Positions 40,438 to 54,900 of a DNA stretch of 64,000 bases are shown here, one piece after another. Origin of the DNA: Nipponacmea schrenckii (Eukaryota; Mollusca; Gastropoda; Lottiidae); assembly GCA_030562195.1 (NCBI GenBank), contig JAUJPP010000003.1, forward strand, positions 44,088,602-44,152,601. The letters run 5' to 3'. Each line of letters starts with the position of its first letter. The first letter of the stretch is position 1. Under the pieces are notes generated by a model. The model saw only the letters and a program-made list of their open reading frames with translations, did no database searches and was not told where the DNA came from. The position numbers and the translations under genes were made by a program.

Positions 40438-40702
40438 TGGGGTTGACAATCTTATTGTTCGAGGTGTATTTCAATCAAGAAACGTATTAAGTTTATATCC
40501 ATTCGATTTGGCATTAAAAAAAACTCATCTAGTAAAAATTTAAGCTCAATCACTTCAGTAGTTTGTCAGATATCGGTCCGTAAAGATAATCTATTTATAG
40601 AACACAATGGGGTATTCCTCTATGTATCGTACAAATTACATTGTCAGTTGACATTTTTGAGTACTATGTCATCAGCTAAATAAACCTTTTCTATCTACGT
40701 TT
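40438..40702. mobile_element. Truncated copy of the adjacent TTAA element
   Basis: This matches about 265 bases of the left part of the element at 39216, in the same orientation and with only scattered differences; for example both contain GTTCGAGGTGTATTTCAATC and CAGTTGACATTTTTGAGTAC. The left terminus is degenerate (TTGATGGGGTTGAC where the full copy has TTAAGGGGGTTGAC). The copy stops at TAAACCTTTTCTA, so it lacks the right half and right terminus. Confidence 0.8.
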
Positions 40703-42966
40703 GCCTTAAGACATTTAGTAGGATGGTTATGTTTATATTTTAGTATGTTTACATAGATGGTTCTGATTGAATCACCATCAACTATTAGTTTCATTTCCTC
40801 CAAAATTTCTGATGTTTCCTGATGATTTCCTTGTCAAGTTCTGAAGACATTGTTAGAGATTTAAGCTTATTCAAAGTTTGATGCAGTAGGAAAAACATTT
40901 TTTTTTTTTATATCTTACAAAAATTTAATTCTTTTTTAAGACAAAATATACAGCCCTGTATAGATTCAAAGATTGGGGATTCCCCTTGAAAGTTTCCCCT
41001 TGACTTAGCTGACAGAAAAAGGGTTTGATTGTTCAGGACAATAAACCAAGTCCATGTGCTACAGGTTGTGCACTTCTGACAGTTGTAGAAGATTTGCCTC
41101 ATTACATCCCACACTGCATGGTCTGTCTTCATCAGCTAATTGGGTGCCCAACAAGATGACATAAAACTCTATTGATTTAATTTAACTTTATGAAACTAAA
41201 TAAGTCCCCATTACAGATTTTTCATCCTATAATTTCAAACTTACCCGACTGAATAACTATTTGAAGGCCTATAGGTCTACAACGTTGAAAAAATGGAAAG
41301 AGTTTGAAAAAATTGGACGATTTTGAAAAATATGGGAAGAGTTTGATAACATGCCACTTTATAAACAATGTTGTCAATAATTAAGTCGGTCACATTCAAT
41401 GCCAATCAGTACTGCAGTTGATCACAGGAAAGGCCAAGGCCGGCCGGATGCATTATCAGCTCATTCTCACAAGCTTTATCAAACAATATATAATATCTGA
41501 TTATACGTACCAAAATATCGTTTTGATGTCGCAAAGTGATTTTTGACTGTTGAGTCCAATATACATTCTATTGACACGCTTCTACTATTGCAGAAATCGT
41601 GTCAGCAAGTTAGAGTGAAATGAGCTTGTGTTGTGCTTTCCTTATTCAATCTTCCTCTACAGACAATAATAAACGCATGCGTAGTGAGGTACCGAAATAT
41701 CTAGAAATACCACGTGGCCGTTTGGCTAAAAAATTCTGTCATACGGTACAGGATATTATACTCCACTATTACTACGTCCTATCCCATACCGTTGAGCAAA
41801 TGATCTAAATATATCTCTTTATTTGTAAACAAGGTCATTGTCATGTCGTGTGTGGGGGTTATCTACGGATATCTAGATCATTTACCTCGTCTAACAAAAC
41901 CGATCGTTCTACTTAGTTAGGTTAACATGTTTTGTACTGAGCCAAGTTAACGATGTACAGTCATAAAGGGGAAGATTCACTCCGCTATCTGACTGATTAA
42001 AAAATAGTGTAGGCTACCGGTAGTAAATCTGTTATTGTACAAAGTCACTGCAAACTAAATAATCTCCAATGAACTGGAAAAGGTTTGCTCGGTCTTAATC
42101 ATTTGCCAACTACCAGGACCTTTGCACCCAACCCTAATGAGGGCTGCATACCCAGTTCTTCTTCCAGTCCACTTTAACAGTGTAACTATTTCACTGCAAT
42201 ATCTAGTTTGCATTTCTGGACGAGAATGTAAATATGAGGTTAAAGACAAGATCTCAGCTTGAATAATGTATGGTTAATGATCCTAGACCCGATGTGTGTA
42301 TCTAATGAGCATACAATACTATGATATATTCTTACCAATTCCAAAAAAAACAAATAGAGATATGTTCCAGAAATCATTTATTCTGTGTAAAAGCTAGTAG
42401 CCTAAATCATTTATGAATTATATACAAATGGTTCAACATAACAGACATTGTAATTTAACCAAGTTATAATGCCATCAACTACAAATTATAATGATTATGA
42501 TGAGAACAATGGTATATATATTAGTTAACCTGATTATTTAATTATAAAATATTAAGTTAACAACATTACATACAGCAACAGAACTGTTCAAAAGTTAAAG
42601 TTAATGTGCTATATTCGACCAAAATACAGCAAGCAATGATTAATACAAAGTTATATGACACAAATTATTTCATTTTTAATCTTAAAGTTTTTGACAGCAA
42701 TCAGTACCAGCAAAAATGAATACATTACAATCAATCATACCCTTCCCATTAAATAATAAATACAAAAGCATGGATTTCTATTTATTCCATTTAACAAGTT
42801 TAAAAACATGAAGAAATGCATCAAAATATTACCAAATAGTACCATTCCACATGCATATCTTTGGATTAACACAATAAAGTTAATCCTGAAATTGTAGTAT
42901 TGTCTTATTCATATCATGCAATGCTATATACAGCTAATAAGTTGATACTTATAACCTTTGAAATTT
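40703..42966. other. Intergenic / 3' flank of the RS/RRM gene, no gene seen
   Basis: There are only short chance ORFs here. The end nearest 42,967 is probably the 3' UTR of the minus-strand RS/RRM gene: a TTTATT (AATAAA on the minus strand) at 42781-42786, about 180 bases past its stop, is a candidate polyadenylation signal. Positions ~42060-42250 look like an old dispersed repeat (CTTCCAGTCCAC, compare 47815-48030), but I could not define its ends. Confidence 0.4.
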
Positions 42967-45900
42967 TTACCAGTTAGGACGATATTGTTGATGTTGGTGG
43001 TGCTGCTGCTGATGTTGTTGCTGATGATGATGTTGTTGTTGTGGATGGTGTTGTTGGGGTTGGTATGGTTGTTGTTGTTGTTGATGATGACCTTGATTTC
43101 TATAAGGATCAACTACACCACTACCCCAACCAGCTTTACCTTGATCATAATGTCTCTCTGGTTCTCGACTAGGTGGTGCACTCCATTGTTCACCAGGTCT
43201 TTCTCCCATTAAGGATGGTAAATCCCTTTGTTGATAGTTAAAATCACCAATATCAACTCCTCTATTACGCTTCTCACCATAGGTTGGCGCTTGGTCATCC
43301 CAGGGATTATTGCGTTTACCACCTTGATGTCCATATTCTCTTGCACTTGAACTATAGGCTGATGAGACTGGATCTGGTTGACTTGGTGCCGCACCAAGTA
43401 ACCCTTGACCTTTTGAAGCTGCTCCCCTACAAATATGATAAGAATTCATACAACCAATGTGCCAGAATAATTCCTTCTGAACAAAATCAATAATCAAAAT
43501 CCTCTAGAAATCAATATGTGACCTAATAATTTACTGCCTATATAAAATGTTGAGTGAAATTTTTTGTTGCTAAATAAATATTAACTTGAGGTTTGAGGCA
43601 CATGATAATAATTCTGGGAAATAGTTGGTTCTTCTTTCTGTTATTTATGACATGGGATCACTTCATATAATTAGTGAATCTATCAATGAAATGAATGTAG
43701 TTTTATGTCCTACTCTTCTGCACCTTGTGGGCTAATAATACTAGACAATCAATTTCAGTTCCTCAGGCACTACTGAGGCACCCTTTCAATGAAAAAGAAT
43801 ATAAAGTTCCATAATATATTCTTACCAATTGCCTCCAAAACCACTATCTTCAGCTTTACCAGGCATATCCCATGTTCCACCATAAGGATCTTTATTACTA
43901 AGATCGGATCTAGCAGGAATGTGATCAGGTCTACCCCAATTACTACTTGAATTACTACCATTATTCTCATTACGTCGGTCATCACGCTACAAAAACAATG
44001 TCAAATTTTGGGTTTAGAATGATATATATTTTTAAGTCAGTTAAAGTAAACTGTTGCACTATTTATTTAGATATATATATATGATCTTGGACTTTTATTA
44101 TTTTGGGATTTCTTTGCAAATTCATGGTTGGATCTTCCTTTCAAACTGCCCTCTCGAAACCTGATTTGTAAACTTTATCTGCAACAAATCAGAAATTTTA
44201 GTACTGTGACTGTCATTCCAAAAGTTGGAAGATTCTGACAATAAGCCTGTATGATTCCAATATTGATAGTATGATGTTACCTGATTATTTTGTCCACCAG
44301 GTTGATTAGATCTACTGGCTTCAGCGACCTGTTTCTCCCATTGTTCTCGTATTTTCTGATGAAGATTTTTCTTCTCTTCAACTGGTTGTTCTGGTGCATC
44401 AAAGCGACTTTGTCTCTTTCTTGATTCACTCCGTAATCCGATCTCCTGTAATGATAATCAACAAATTTACACAAGTTTAATTCAGGGTGAAATAAAGGTT
44501 AGATAGTGAAATACAGACTTTTTCTTAAACCAGTATTTTCATGAGAGAAGGGTTCAACTTTGTAGCCAGTTTACAAGCAGAGAAATAGATGCATTTTGAA
44601 GCACATTGACACAATGATAGACAATATATCATAACAGTATATACCTTTTCAAATTGTTCTTGTTCATTTTGAAGATGTAAAGAATGTTGCCAGTTATTAG
44701 AAGAACCATGATGAAGATCAGAACGAAGATATCTATCTCTTTGTTGTTGTTCTTGATGTAATTTAGCATCACGTTCCTCTCTCTGTCGCCGTAACTCTGC
44801 TTGATGTTTGATTTCTTCAAGCCTCTCACGTTCTCTCTGCTCTCTTTCTAACTGTTCTCTAGCTAATTTTTCTTTCCTTGCTCTGTCTTCATCTTCTTTT
44901 CTTTTCTTCTCTATTCTTTCTCTTTCAATTCGATCACTTTCCAGTTTAGCTTGTTTTAGACGTTCTAGTCTGTCACGTTCCAACATTTCTCGCTCTAGTC
45001 GTTGTTTTTCTAAATTAACTCGTTCTAATCTCTGCATTCTTTCTCTCTCCTGCTGTTCTAGTTCCATACGCTTTTGTGCCTGGAGATGTTGGTCACGTTC
45101 TTGCTGCATTCTCAAAATTAATTCTTCTTGTTGTTGTTTCTGTTCAGCTAATTCAGCTTGATGTCTAATTTCTATGTCTCGAATTCTCATATCCTCTGAA
45201 AAAAAAAACCAGATAAATTTATATTTATCTAGTTTTATTTCAGCACCTTGATGAATATGAATATTTTCATTTAATTGTGTGACAACTAGAGGTTTTAATT
45301 TTATTCATTCTCAAAAGTCTTATTGGCAGCTACTAAAAGCATTATCTTCTATTTAACTGAGAAATAGATGAAACATTTAAAAAGTTTATTTGCACAAAAT
45401 TTCTCATGGCAATAAGTCACTAAGATAGCGAAATTCTTATATTAATCTTACCTTGCATTCTAAATTCTTGTATCATATTATTCTCAAATATTTGTTGATT
45501 CTGACTAAATTCTCTCTGTAATCTTTTAGTTTCTTTAATAACTATATCAGGAGCTTCCAACAGACCAGGTCTTTCTAAGAAATCATCAACACCAACTGTT
45601 ATACCTAGTCTACTTAATGATTCTTGTCTTCGTTCAGCTTCCTCCATAGCACGACGTCTGTCTTGTGCTCCTGGTCCTGGTCCTAAACCAGCATTATTAT
45701 TGTTCTGACCTCCACGTCTGCGATTATCATTTTGGTGTTTGTTACGATCGTCTTGCCGTGACTTTTGATTACTAGATTTGCTATCATTGTTACTTGATGC
45801 CGCTGGAGATTTTGTTTCTTCCTTTGGTGCCTCTTTAAAACAAAATAATACATGTAAAGGGAAATAACTCTCATACAGTATTAATGATTGTATACAAATT

Positions 45901-48900
45901 TACTGCATGTTATCTTTTGCTCCCTTTTTTTTTTTTTAGATATTTGCATGCCTATTTTAAATTAAGTTTCCAAAAAGATTTGGAATTCAACATCTGAAAT
46001 TTCACTTTCTTTCAGAGATTGTGAGATGATGAGAGATGTACAAGTGGAAGGAAAATTCTAAAAATTGTGGTTTTGTGTGCAGTGACAGTCAAGCAGATGT
46101 TGATAAAATCTAGTGGTTAACTTTCATTTTGACTTACTCCAGATTTTCATCGTCATGGTATATTGAATTTTTTGTACAGAAACCAAGTATTGGCTTCCAT
46201 AAGACATATCAGAAAATTTTCAACAAGGTTTTCTGGGGTGATAAATGTACAATACTAATAACTAATTTCTAACAATGCAACAACTCATTAAATATTTCTA
46301 GTATTTTTGATTATTAAAAGGGTTCACTCTTGTGTGATAACAAACAATTTCAGCAAGTTTCGTCAAAATCAGTTAAGAATTGTTACTTGTAGAGTGTTTA
46401 AGAGTCAAGAATTGAACGCGTTTTAAAAAACAAGGGCAATAATTCATATTTAATATATTTCGATATTATTAATATTCAATAGGGCTAATTCTTGAGTTAT
46501 AACAAATACTCATGCCAAGTTCAATCAAAATTCAGATCTAGAGTGTTTTCAAGCTCAAATTAAACGCATTTTCCAAGTACAAGGGCAATAACTAAATATT
46601 TTTCGATTTGGCTGATTTTCAATATGGTTCATCCTTGGGTGATTACGAACACTAACACAAAGTTTATTTTACAAGCAATTGTGGACATACGGACGGACGG
46701 ACAGAGGGAATGTACCAGAAGGAATAGGTACATAAAGGAACATGGTCTGAATTGTTTTTAGTGAAATGTTTTTAATGAATTGTATAATTCATAAACTGTA
46801 ATAATTCAAAACTTGTTACCTTTCAGAGGAGGAGGAGGGGGTACTTCACTACGTATTTGTAATCTTCTACCACCAATTACCACAGATTGATAAAACCTTA
46901 ATACACCACCAACACTTTCAGGGTTAGCACACATAACAGTAGCATTTCTAAAATAAATAACAGGAAATTATGAAGAATGTATATATCTTCAGTTACAACA
47001 AAATTACTAATTATGAAGAGATTGGTATAAAAGGTTGTTGAAGATATTGTCAGAAACCTTATTAACAAAAAACAGCTCAATAATACTTATAGATGGAATA
47101 AAAAAAAAAGATTCCACATAAATAAGACTTGAAAAAAAAGAAAGATCTTTGTAGTAGTAAGTAGTAGTCCAATAACCATTTGATGACAATCATTTTCAGG
47201 TATGTGATATTAACTGCAAGTGAATTATTTATGATTATGTGTGAATGTATATTTTGACAAGATATGCTGTCCTATTTTTCTAAATAATTTATGAAGATAC
47301 AAAGGTAGTTATACTTTTATGTCTCTGGTTTGAATGTTATTGTTTTCAAACTCTTTCAGCTTTCTTTTACATACATCTTGAATAAAAGTTGAATAAACAA
47401 TGGAGAAATTAAAGAATTTCCCGCTAAAACATTTGAATACAATTGTATATGAAGCACAGTTACCTTCACCGGCTGTTAGAATCTTACCCAGACTCTGTAC
47501 TAACGATGTTATAAGTAGAAGTTCTGAAGTTGTGAAATAATGAAAATGTAGAAAATGTCCTATCTAAACTTAAGACTTTTTTTCACGTCATCTGCCTTTT
47601 ATCTACAGTGACAAAGCTTTTCTTCCTGTATCTAGATCCAATGCACTCCTTTTTTTTCAAGGGAATTGAAATGAAATAAATGGAGTTTACTCTTCTGCAC
47701 CTAATGGGCTAATAAAGACCAATAAATCCACGCAAAGCGCATAAGAAAAGTATTGCGAGGACAGCAGCATGAGCCTACTTTCTTGCGATTTCCAACTGTA
47801 GAGGGATCTTTGTGAGGTTCTATAACATAGTCAGTCAGCACATTGGTATTTAAATGTGAGTTCAAAACTCGATCGGCGTGAAAACGTTCGATGACCTTCA
47901 CTCATAATTCCAGTCCACCCAGCTGAAATGGTATTGATAATTCTGAAAAGACCAATGCCAAGAGGTTTGACCAAGAACCAGCTAGTAGAAATATAATATT
48001 GTTGTTTCTTTCTATCTTTTAACATGAGTCTGAAGCACATGGTTTATTGTCCCATACAAATGACTTGACATTATTTCATGTCGACTCCTCTGACTTGCAT
48101 CACTGACCTTTACCTGGATTTGAACCTCAGGGTAGCAAGCAAACATTTCACTCCCTGATCCTTTTTTTTTAACAGAAGAGACTAAGGAGAATAGTCATAA
48201 ATCTTAAATTCAAAATAAAAGTATCAACTCCAAAATATTAGAGAATAAAAAAGAAGAAAAGGAAAATTTCCCCAGTAACTACTTGTAGAAAGAAAGTATT
48301 GTGAAATGTTGAACTTCTTGTTTCAGAGGCTTGAAAGAAATGGAAAGGGCAACATTCTATATTTGAATGAATTTGAATTTGTGGTTGATTTGGGCCTCAA
48401 GTAGAAAATAAATAGTCTTCATGACAAAAATCCTATAATCACAATTGTACATTCTATTTCTATATTGCCTAAATATTATATTTCTTGTCAAAAAGGGTAT
48501 AATAAGAAATATGAAGTGGGAATGTAGAAATGGTCTACAACTAAATCAATCTGAAGTGAAGTTTATCTAACCTTGAGATGAATTACACATAACATAAACC
48601 AAAAGCAATTTACTCATGAATTAACTGCTCTCCAGCTGGACAAAGTCTCAAGAAAAGACAAGCTATCAATGTAATTTTCATAATGATGATGATGGACTGG
48701 AAGACTAAATTTCAACTGTAAAATGGGAACACTATTAGTTTTAAACTTTGCTGAACAATTCTTGTTTCGGCAGACTATGATTAATCACACAATGATGAAG
48801 GTGCTTTTGAGCAAAAAATATTCCTTTTTCTGTATGACTAGTGAACTTCCAAAGTTAAAGCAGATATATTATGCCAACACGTCAGTGCATATTTGCCTGC

Positions 48901-51900
48901 TCTGGATCTGGAATCTTAATAAAATTCCACCTGCAGATTGATGGTTATTAGGTGCAATTTATCTGATGCATCATGCTTGTCTTAGCAAAGACTCCAGTCA
49001 TCAAAAGTTTCTGATCAGTAATTTTTAAAAGCGATTAACTGTGGTATTGTCAGTTAAAAGAAGGAAATATATACATGTACTGCAAATTCAAGAAATTGTT
49101 TCCATAGACATATGGATTGCAATGAAATAAAGATTTATTTGAGAGTTCTGTGGTGATAGGAAAAAATATATATGCTGATTTAAAGCTGTAATATAAACAA
49201 TTCACTCATCTGCTGTTTTTACTTGTCGAAAAATTATAATAATAGTTCAATTCCCATCCATTATACTTACTGATACGAATTACCTTAAGCAGTTCCATTA
49301 CACTGGATCAACATAAAAAAAAGCCTACTGGAATCAAAATACTTACCTAGTCTCATTTTCAATTTTATCTGTTATTACAATATTTACTATTTTAGCAAAT
49401 ATTGCATCTAGTATGATTTTAGACATCCCCTTTGGGCCATTGGATATATTGATTTTTCTCTGTTTCTCTGTGCCTAAAAAATATGCAATAACATAGCAAA
49501 ATTATAGCTACATTACTCAAAAGTTGATGAGTATGACATTCTGTTCTTGGCATCGTTGTCATGCAGGTCACCCTCTTAAACTGATCTTGGTATCATTACT
49601 ACAATAAACATTTCCTTGACCTTAACTACAATTATTCTCCTGTTACTACCGAAAAATATTTGCATCTTTAAAATCTAGACAATTAGTACATAAACCAGCT
49701 ATTGAAATCCTTCACTTGTTGCAGGTTGTCTTTTGGTTGCAGGTTCAGTCTATCAGATAGGCATCCAATAAGCTGAAAAACTTCATTAAACATTTGATAA
49801 ATATGATTGGTTTGTGGATACAGGCACCATGGGTATTTACAGGTGCAATAGGATACTTCTCCACATTCAGATCTGGTTGGTTGTAGGGATAGTTTCAAAT
49901 AGATTCAAGATACAGGCTGCATAAGTATTGAGTTGAGTTAAGATAAGAATCCAAGATACAGACTGGATAGGCTTCAAGATGTACACCAGAATGGTTCACA
50001 GAATACAGATTGTATTGACTCACAGGATACAGATTGCTTTGGCTCACAGGATAAAGATTGTATTTACTCACAGGATACAGATTTTTATTGACTCACAGGA
50101 TACAGATTGGTTTGGCTCACAGAATACAGATTGTATTGACTCACAGATACAGATTGTATTGGCTCACAGGATACAGATAGGATTGGCTCACAGGATACAG
50201 ATTGTATTGGCTCACAGGATACAGATTGTATTGACTCACAGGATACAGATTGGTTTGGCTCACAGAATACAGATTGGTTTATCTCACAGATACAGATTGT
50301 ATTGGCTCACAGGATACAGATAGGATTGGCTCACAGGATACAGATTGTATTGGCTCATAGGATACAGATTGGTTTGGCTCACAGGATACAGATTGTATTG
50401 GCTCGCAGGATACAGATTGGTTTAGCTCACAGGATACATATTGTATTGGCTCACAGGATACAGATTGGTTTAGCTCACAGGATACATATTGTATTGGCAC
50501 ACAGGATACAGATAGGATTTGCTCACAGGATACAGATTGGTTTGGCTCACAGGATACAGATTGTATTGGCTCACAGGATACAGATTGGATTGGTTCACAG
50601 GATACAGATTTGAATTGTTCTCAAACGCAGGCAAGGTTTATGTACAGGAATTTGTTGGTTCAGTCGAATTGGTTTCAAGGTTTAGGCTAGACTAGCTATA
50701 CTAGATTTGATAAAATCAATCAGCTGTGTCTACATAATAGATAAGCTTCAACATACAGATCAGAAAGGCTTTGAAATAGGTGCGAACCTCTCTTTTTAGA
50801 ATCTTCATATTTCATAGTACCGGTATTGGCTTTGTGGTTTCATGGACAAGAACATTCAGCATCAGGTTGGATTTCAAATCATACAATATGAAAGCTAACC
50901 ACAAGAATGACACTACTTTTAATAATGACCTTTTCGACCTCAAAACACAACAAGTATTGATGGTATAACAATAAATATACATTTATAATGTATATAGATA
51001 GATGACTAATTACAAACAATATTTTTTGCCTCAGAAAAAAAAATAAAATTCATATATAATTTGATCCAGGCTTTAATTTTTCCAATAATATAACCTGACT
51101 TGTTGCTTCCGAATATCAAGTGGACTTGCTTCTTAAATATGAACAGGATTTGACAATTCTCTATGCCAACAAGACTTGCTGCTTCTAATGACTCAACTGG
51201 ACAAGCTCCTTTGAAATATCATTTGGACTTGGTGCTTCTGATTCAAAAGGACCGGTTACTCATTGTCCTTGCTGCAAACAACAGGACTTGCTGCTATTAA
51301 TCACTCAACAGGACTAGCTACTTCTCAATATCATGTGGACTGGGTTCTTTTCAATCAAAAGGACCTGCTATTTTCTACCAAGGGAATTGCTGCTTCTATA
51401 TACAAACAAGAATTGCTACTTTTACATACAAAGAGGACTTCTTGCTTCTACACTCAAGGAGGACTTGCTGCTTCTACATATCATAAGAACTTGCTGCTTC
51501 TACACAACATAAGAACTTGCTGCTTTTACATACCAAGATGACTTGCTGCTTTTACATACCATCAGGACTTGCTGCTTTTACATACCAAGAGGACTTGCAG
51601 CTTCTGAACATTATGTGAGCTGGCTCTTCTGATGATCAAAATAACCTGCTGCTTCTACCAACATGACATGCAGATATCAAAAGGACTTGCTGCTTTTGGA
51701 TATCATGTGGACTGACTCTTCTGCCTTCTGAATACAAACTTGAACACAGTATCTGCTGCTTCTACATACCAACAGAATCTGCTGCTTCTACATACCAACA
51801 GGATCTGCTGCTTCTACATACCAACAGGATCTGCTGCTTCTACACACCAACAGGATCTGCTGCTTCTACATACCAACAGTATCTTCTGCTTCTACATACC

Positions 51901-54900
51901 AACAGGATCTGCTGTTTCTACACACCAACAGGATATGCTGCTTCTACACAACAACAGTATCTGCTGCTTCTACACACCAACAGTATCTGCTGCTTCTACA
52001 TACCAACAGGATCTGATGCTTCTATATATACCAACAGGATCTAATGCTTCTACATGCCAACAGGATCTGTGCTCTACTGCTTCTATACTCAATAGCAATC
52101 ACTGCCTTAAAAAACCTATATGACTGCTTTTGAATATTTAAGTATTAACAAGACTAGCTTCTTCTAAATATAAACTGGACTTGATTTCTGAATATGAATA
52201 AAACTGCTGTTTCTGAATATCAACAGGCCTTGATGCATCTGATCACCAGGTAGAATTATGAACAGGACTGCTTATGGATTTTATTAGTACTTGTTGCTTC
52301 TTATATGAATACCTGACTTTTTGCTTCCAAAAATTACCTGGGGTTGATGTTTCCAAATATAAACATGTTTTGTTTATATGTCAAGACTATTTTTCTTTTG
52401 AATATCAATAGGACTTGCTGATTGTAAATGACCTTCAGCGGCTACCATCCAACAGAACTGGTTGCTTTTGAATATAATCAAGACATTTAACTATCAAGGG
52501 TCATATGATTTACAAAATATCTCAAATCAGACTGTCGTCGATAATCAACATCAATTACCGGTAATATCCACTGAGTATCTAGACACAAGCAAACTTGGCT
52601 TCATTAAAAAGGTGGAAGTTCATTAAATACATTAATGATTGGAAGGTTCCATGACAAACAGGACTGGAAATACGGGGAAAAATATACTAATTATCTTATG
52701 ACAAATCTGATGTTTTCGGTTGAAAACCAAACCTGATATTGGAATTTTCTTGAACAGAACTTAGATATCAGAGAAAGTACAACGTACAAAATTAAATATG
52801 GATTTGGATTCTTGTTGGATTCATAACTATTATTTCCTGAAGAGTTCTTTTGAGGAGTACCCATTTAAGCATCAGTAGCAAAACCAACAAACAGCATAGC
52901 TATTATATTTTAAAATCTTTACTGTTGGGCTGCTTGAGTATTGAAATTCATCTTCTTCACATAAACCAGGCTACATATTATTTCACAGAGAGAAGTTGAC
53001 AATATGAATGGAAGACAATAAACCTGCAAATCATCATCAAATTTGGGAAAAAATAATTTATATCTCTCAAAACATATTCTTTTACGAAATATTGAAACTT
53101 AAAATCATCGTTACAATCATGATTTCTTTTTCACAAGACCTTTAAAAAAACACAATATTAAAGATACACATTGATCATTTGATAAAGGTCCATTATTTGT
53201 GTGTGTCTTTATTTGATTGAACCTACCTTTAACTGGTGTTGATGTAATATGTCTTCCTTCTCTGAGATCCAATTTTAACAAAGCTGAAAGAGAAAACAGT
53301 AGAGAGTTAATATTGACAGAATAAAAAAAAAATTCAAATCTACACATTTTTCTTACATCAGTATATCCAGATTTTAATATAAAAACATTAAAAATTAATC
53401 ATTACCTGATTCTGTACCAGCATTCTGTTCAAATAATTTATGTGACACACTAACATGGACAAAGTTGGTTTCCAATCGCAGCTGAGATAATTTATCTATA
53501 GCTTGACGTACTTCACCAGCTGATGTTAAACAAAGGTCTAAAAAGCTACAAACAGGAACATGTTCTTAGCAATTGTACCCTGCCAAACATTTTTTTTCAT
53601 TTATTAAAGAATTCCTCTTTTACAGAAGGATGTTAAAATATGCCATGGCAGACTCATGATAAAACCATTCCACAATTTGCTGCCAGAAAATTATACATGA
53701 CCATCATGTGTAACTTATGTGGAGAAAATATGCAACACAAATACAATCTTACCCATATTTCCTCTTTTTGTCATTCTGCATGTTAAAAACTAAAACACTA
53801 TCATTAGCTAATGCCATTATCTGTCTAAAAGTCTCATTATTCAAATCATTGATATCTACAGGTGAAATCTTCAAATTCCATCTCCAACTCTTATCAACTA
53901 CAAAATATATCAAGTGATTTATTCCACATCTCATATCAACTTTATGCTCATAAATTTTCATATTGGATTATCATTGCCAAAATCTAGAGCTTCTCTCATG
54001 GTATCTTATAAATGATTAACAAATTCATATCTGGAAAGTTAATATTTTTTTTTTTATCAAATACCTATTTACAAATAGTTAAAACACAAATGTATTCCTC
54101 ATTCCTATTGACCAAAAACTAAATTGAAAGAGAATACTCAAATTACATAGTTATCCCTTTTTTTTGAAAGCTGCATCCTTATAAAAAAATACTTACATTT
54201 TTCAATGGTATCTCTCATATTTTTGAAAGGGTCTACAGTTCTTGATGCCTCAGTCTGTTTCACATCTGAAGTTTTCTTCTCAGGTAGTTTAGTCTCTTTC
54301 TTTTCAATTGGTTTGCTTTTTTCAACAGGTTTACTAACAGCAGGTCCTTTTCTATCTGGTGTTCTATGAGATGATGATCTTGACTTATAATCTCGTTCTC
54401 TATCTCTACGTCTGCTATCACTTCTACCACGTCCACGAGATCGACTCCTTGATCTAGATCTAGACCTTGATCTACTTCTTCGTCTACGACTTCTATATCT
54501 TGAAGAATCACGGTCCTTCCTTGATTTGTCATCTCTATTCTTATTCCCACTATCCTTGCCTTTAGGATCATCATCCATTTCATCAAGAACCATCCATTCC
54601 TCTGGAAAATCATCTACATCACCTTCAATTGTTTCAACACTACGTACTTCATCATCATCATCAATAACAACCAGTTCAGCACCTGATGGAAGAACAGATG
54701 TTGATTCTTTTTTCTTAGAGTCTTTCTTGTCAACTCGTTTAATTTCTGCTTTCTTTACAAGCGGCTGAACAGCTGTTTTTTCAGCAGGTTTTTCTCCATT
54801 TTTTAAAGATGTGTTAGTTTCAGCTTTTACTGGGGGCTTGCTTTCAGTTTTAGCTGGTGTTTTAGTCTCAACTTTCACTGGAGGCTTGCTTATACTTTTA

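Noticed and set aside
42055..42249. 64-codon minus-strand ORF and a SINE-like stretch
   Set aside because: Shares only short words with the 47815-48030 block; ends could not be defined, so not called as an element or gene.
44808..45161. Ser/Arg-rich plus-strand ORF
   Set aside because: Antisense shadow of the Glu/Arg-rich coiled-coil exon of the RS/RRM gene.
49979..50613. Long plus-strand ORFs with an 8-residue repeat (AHRIQIVL-like), plus a minus-strand counterpart
   Set aside because: They follow from a 24-bp minisatellite, whose period is a multiple of three; both strands are open, and the array lies inside an intron of the RS/RRM gene.
51740..52123. 127-codon ORF with a 26-residue repeat
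   Set aside because: Product of the 26-bp minisatellite (three units make 78 bases); no start context, domain or splice support.
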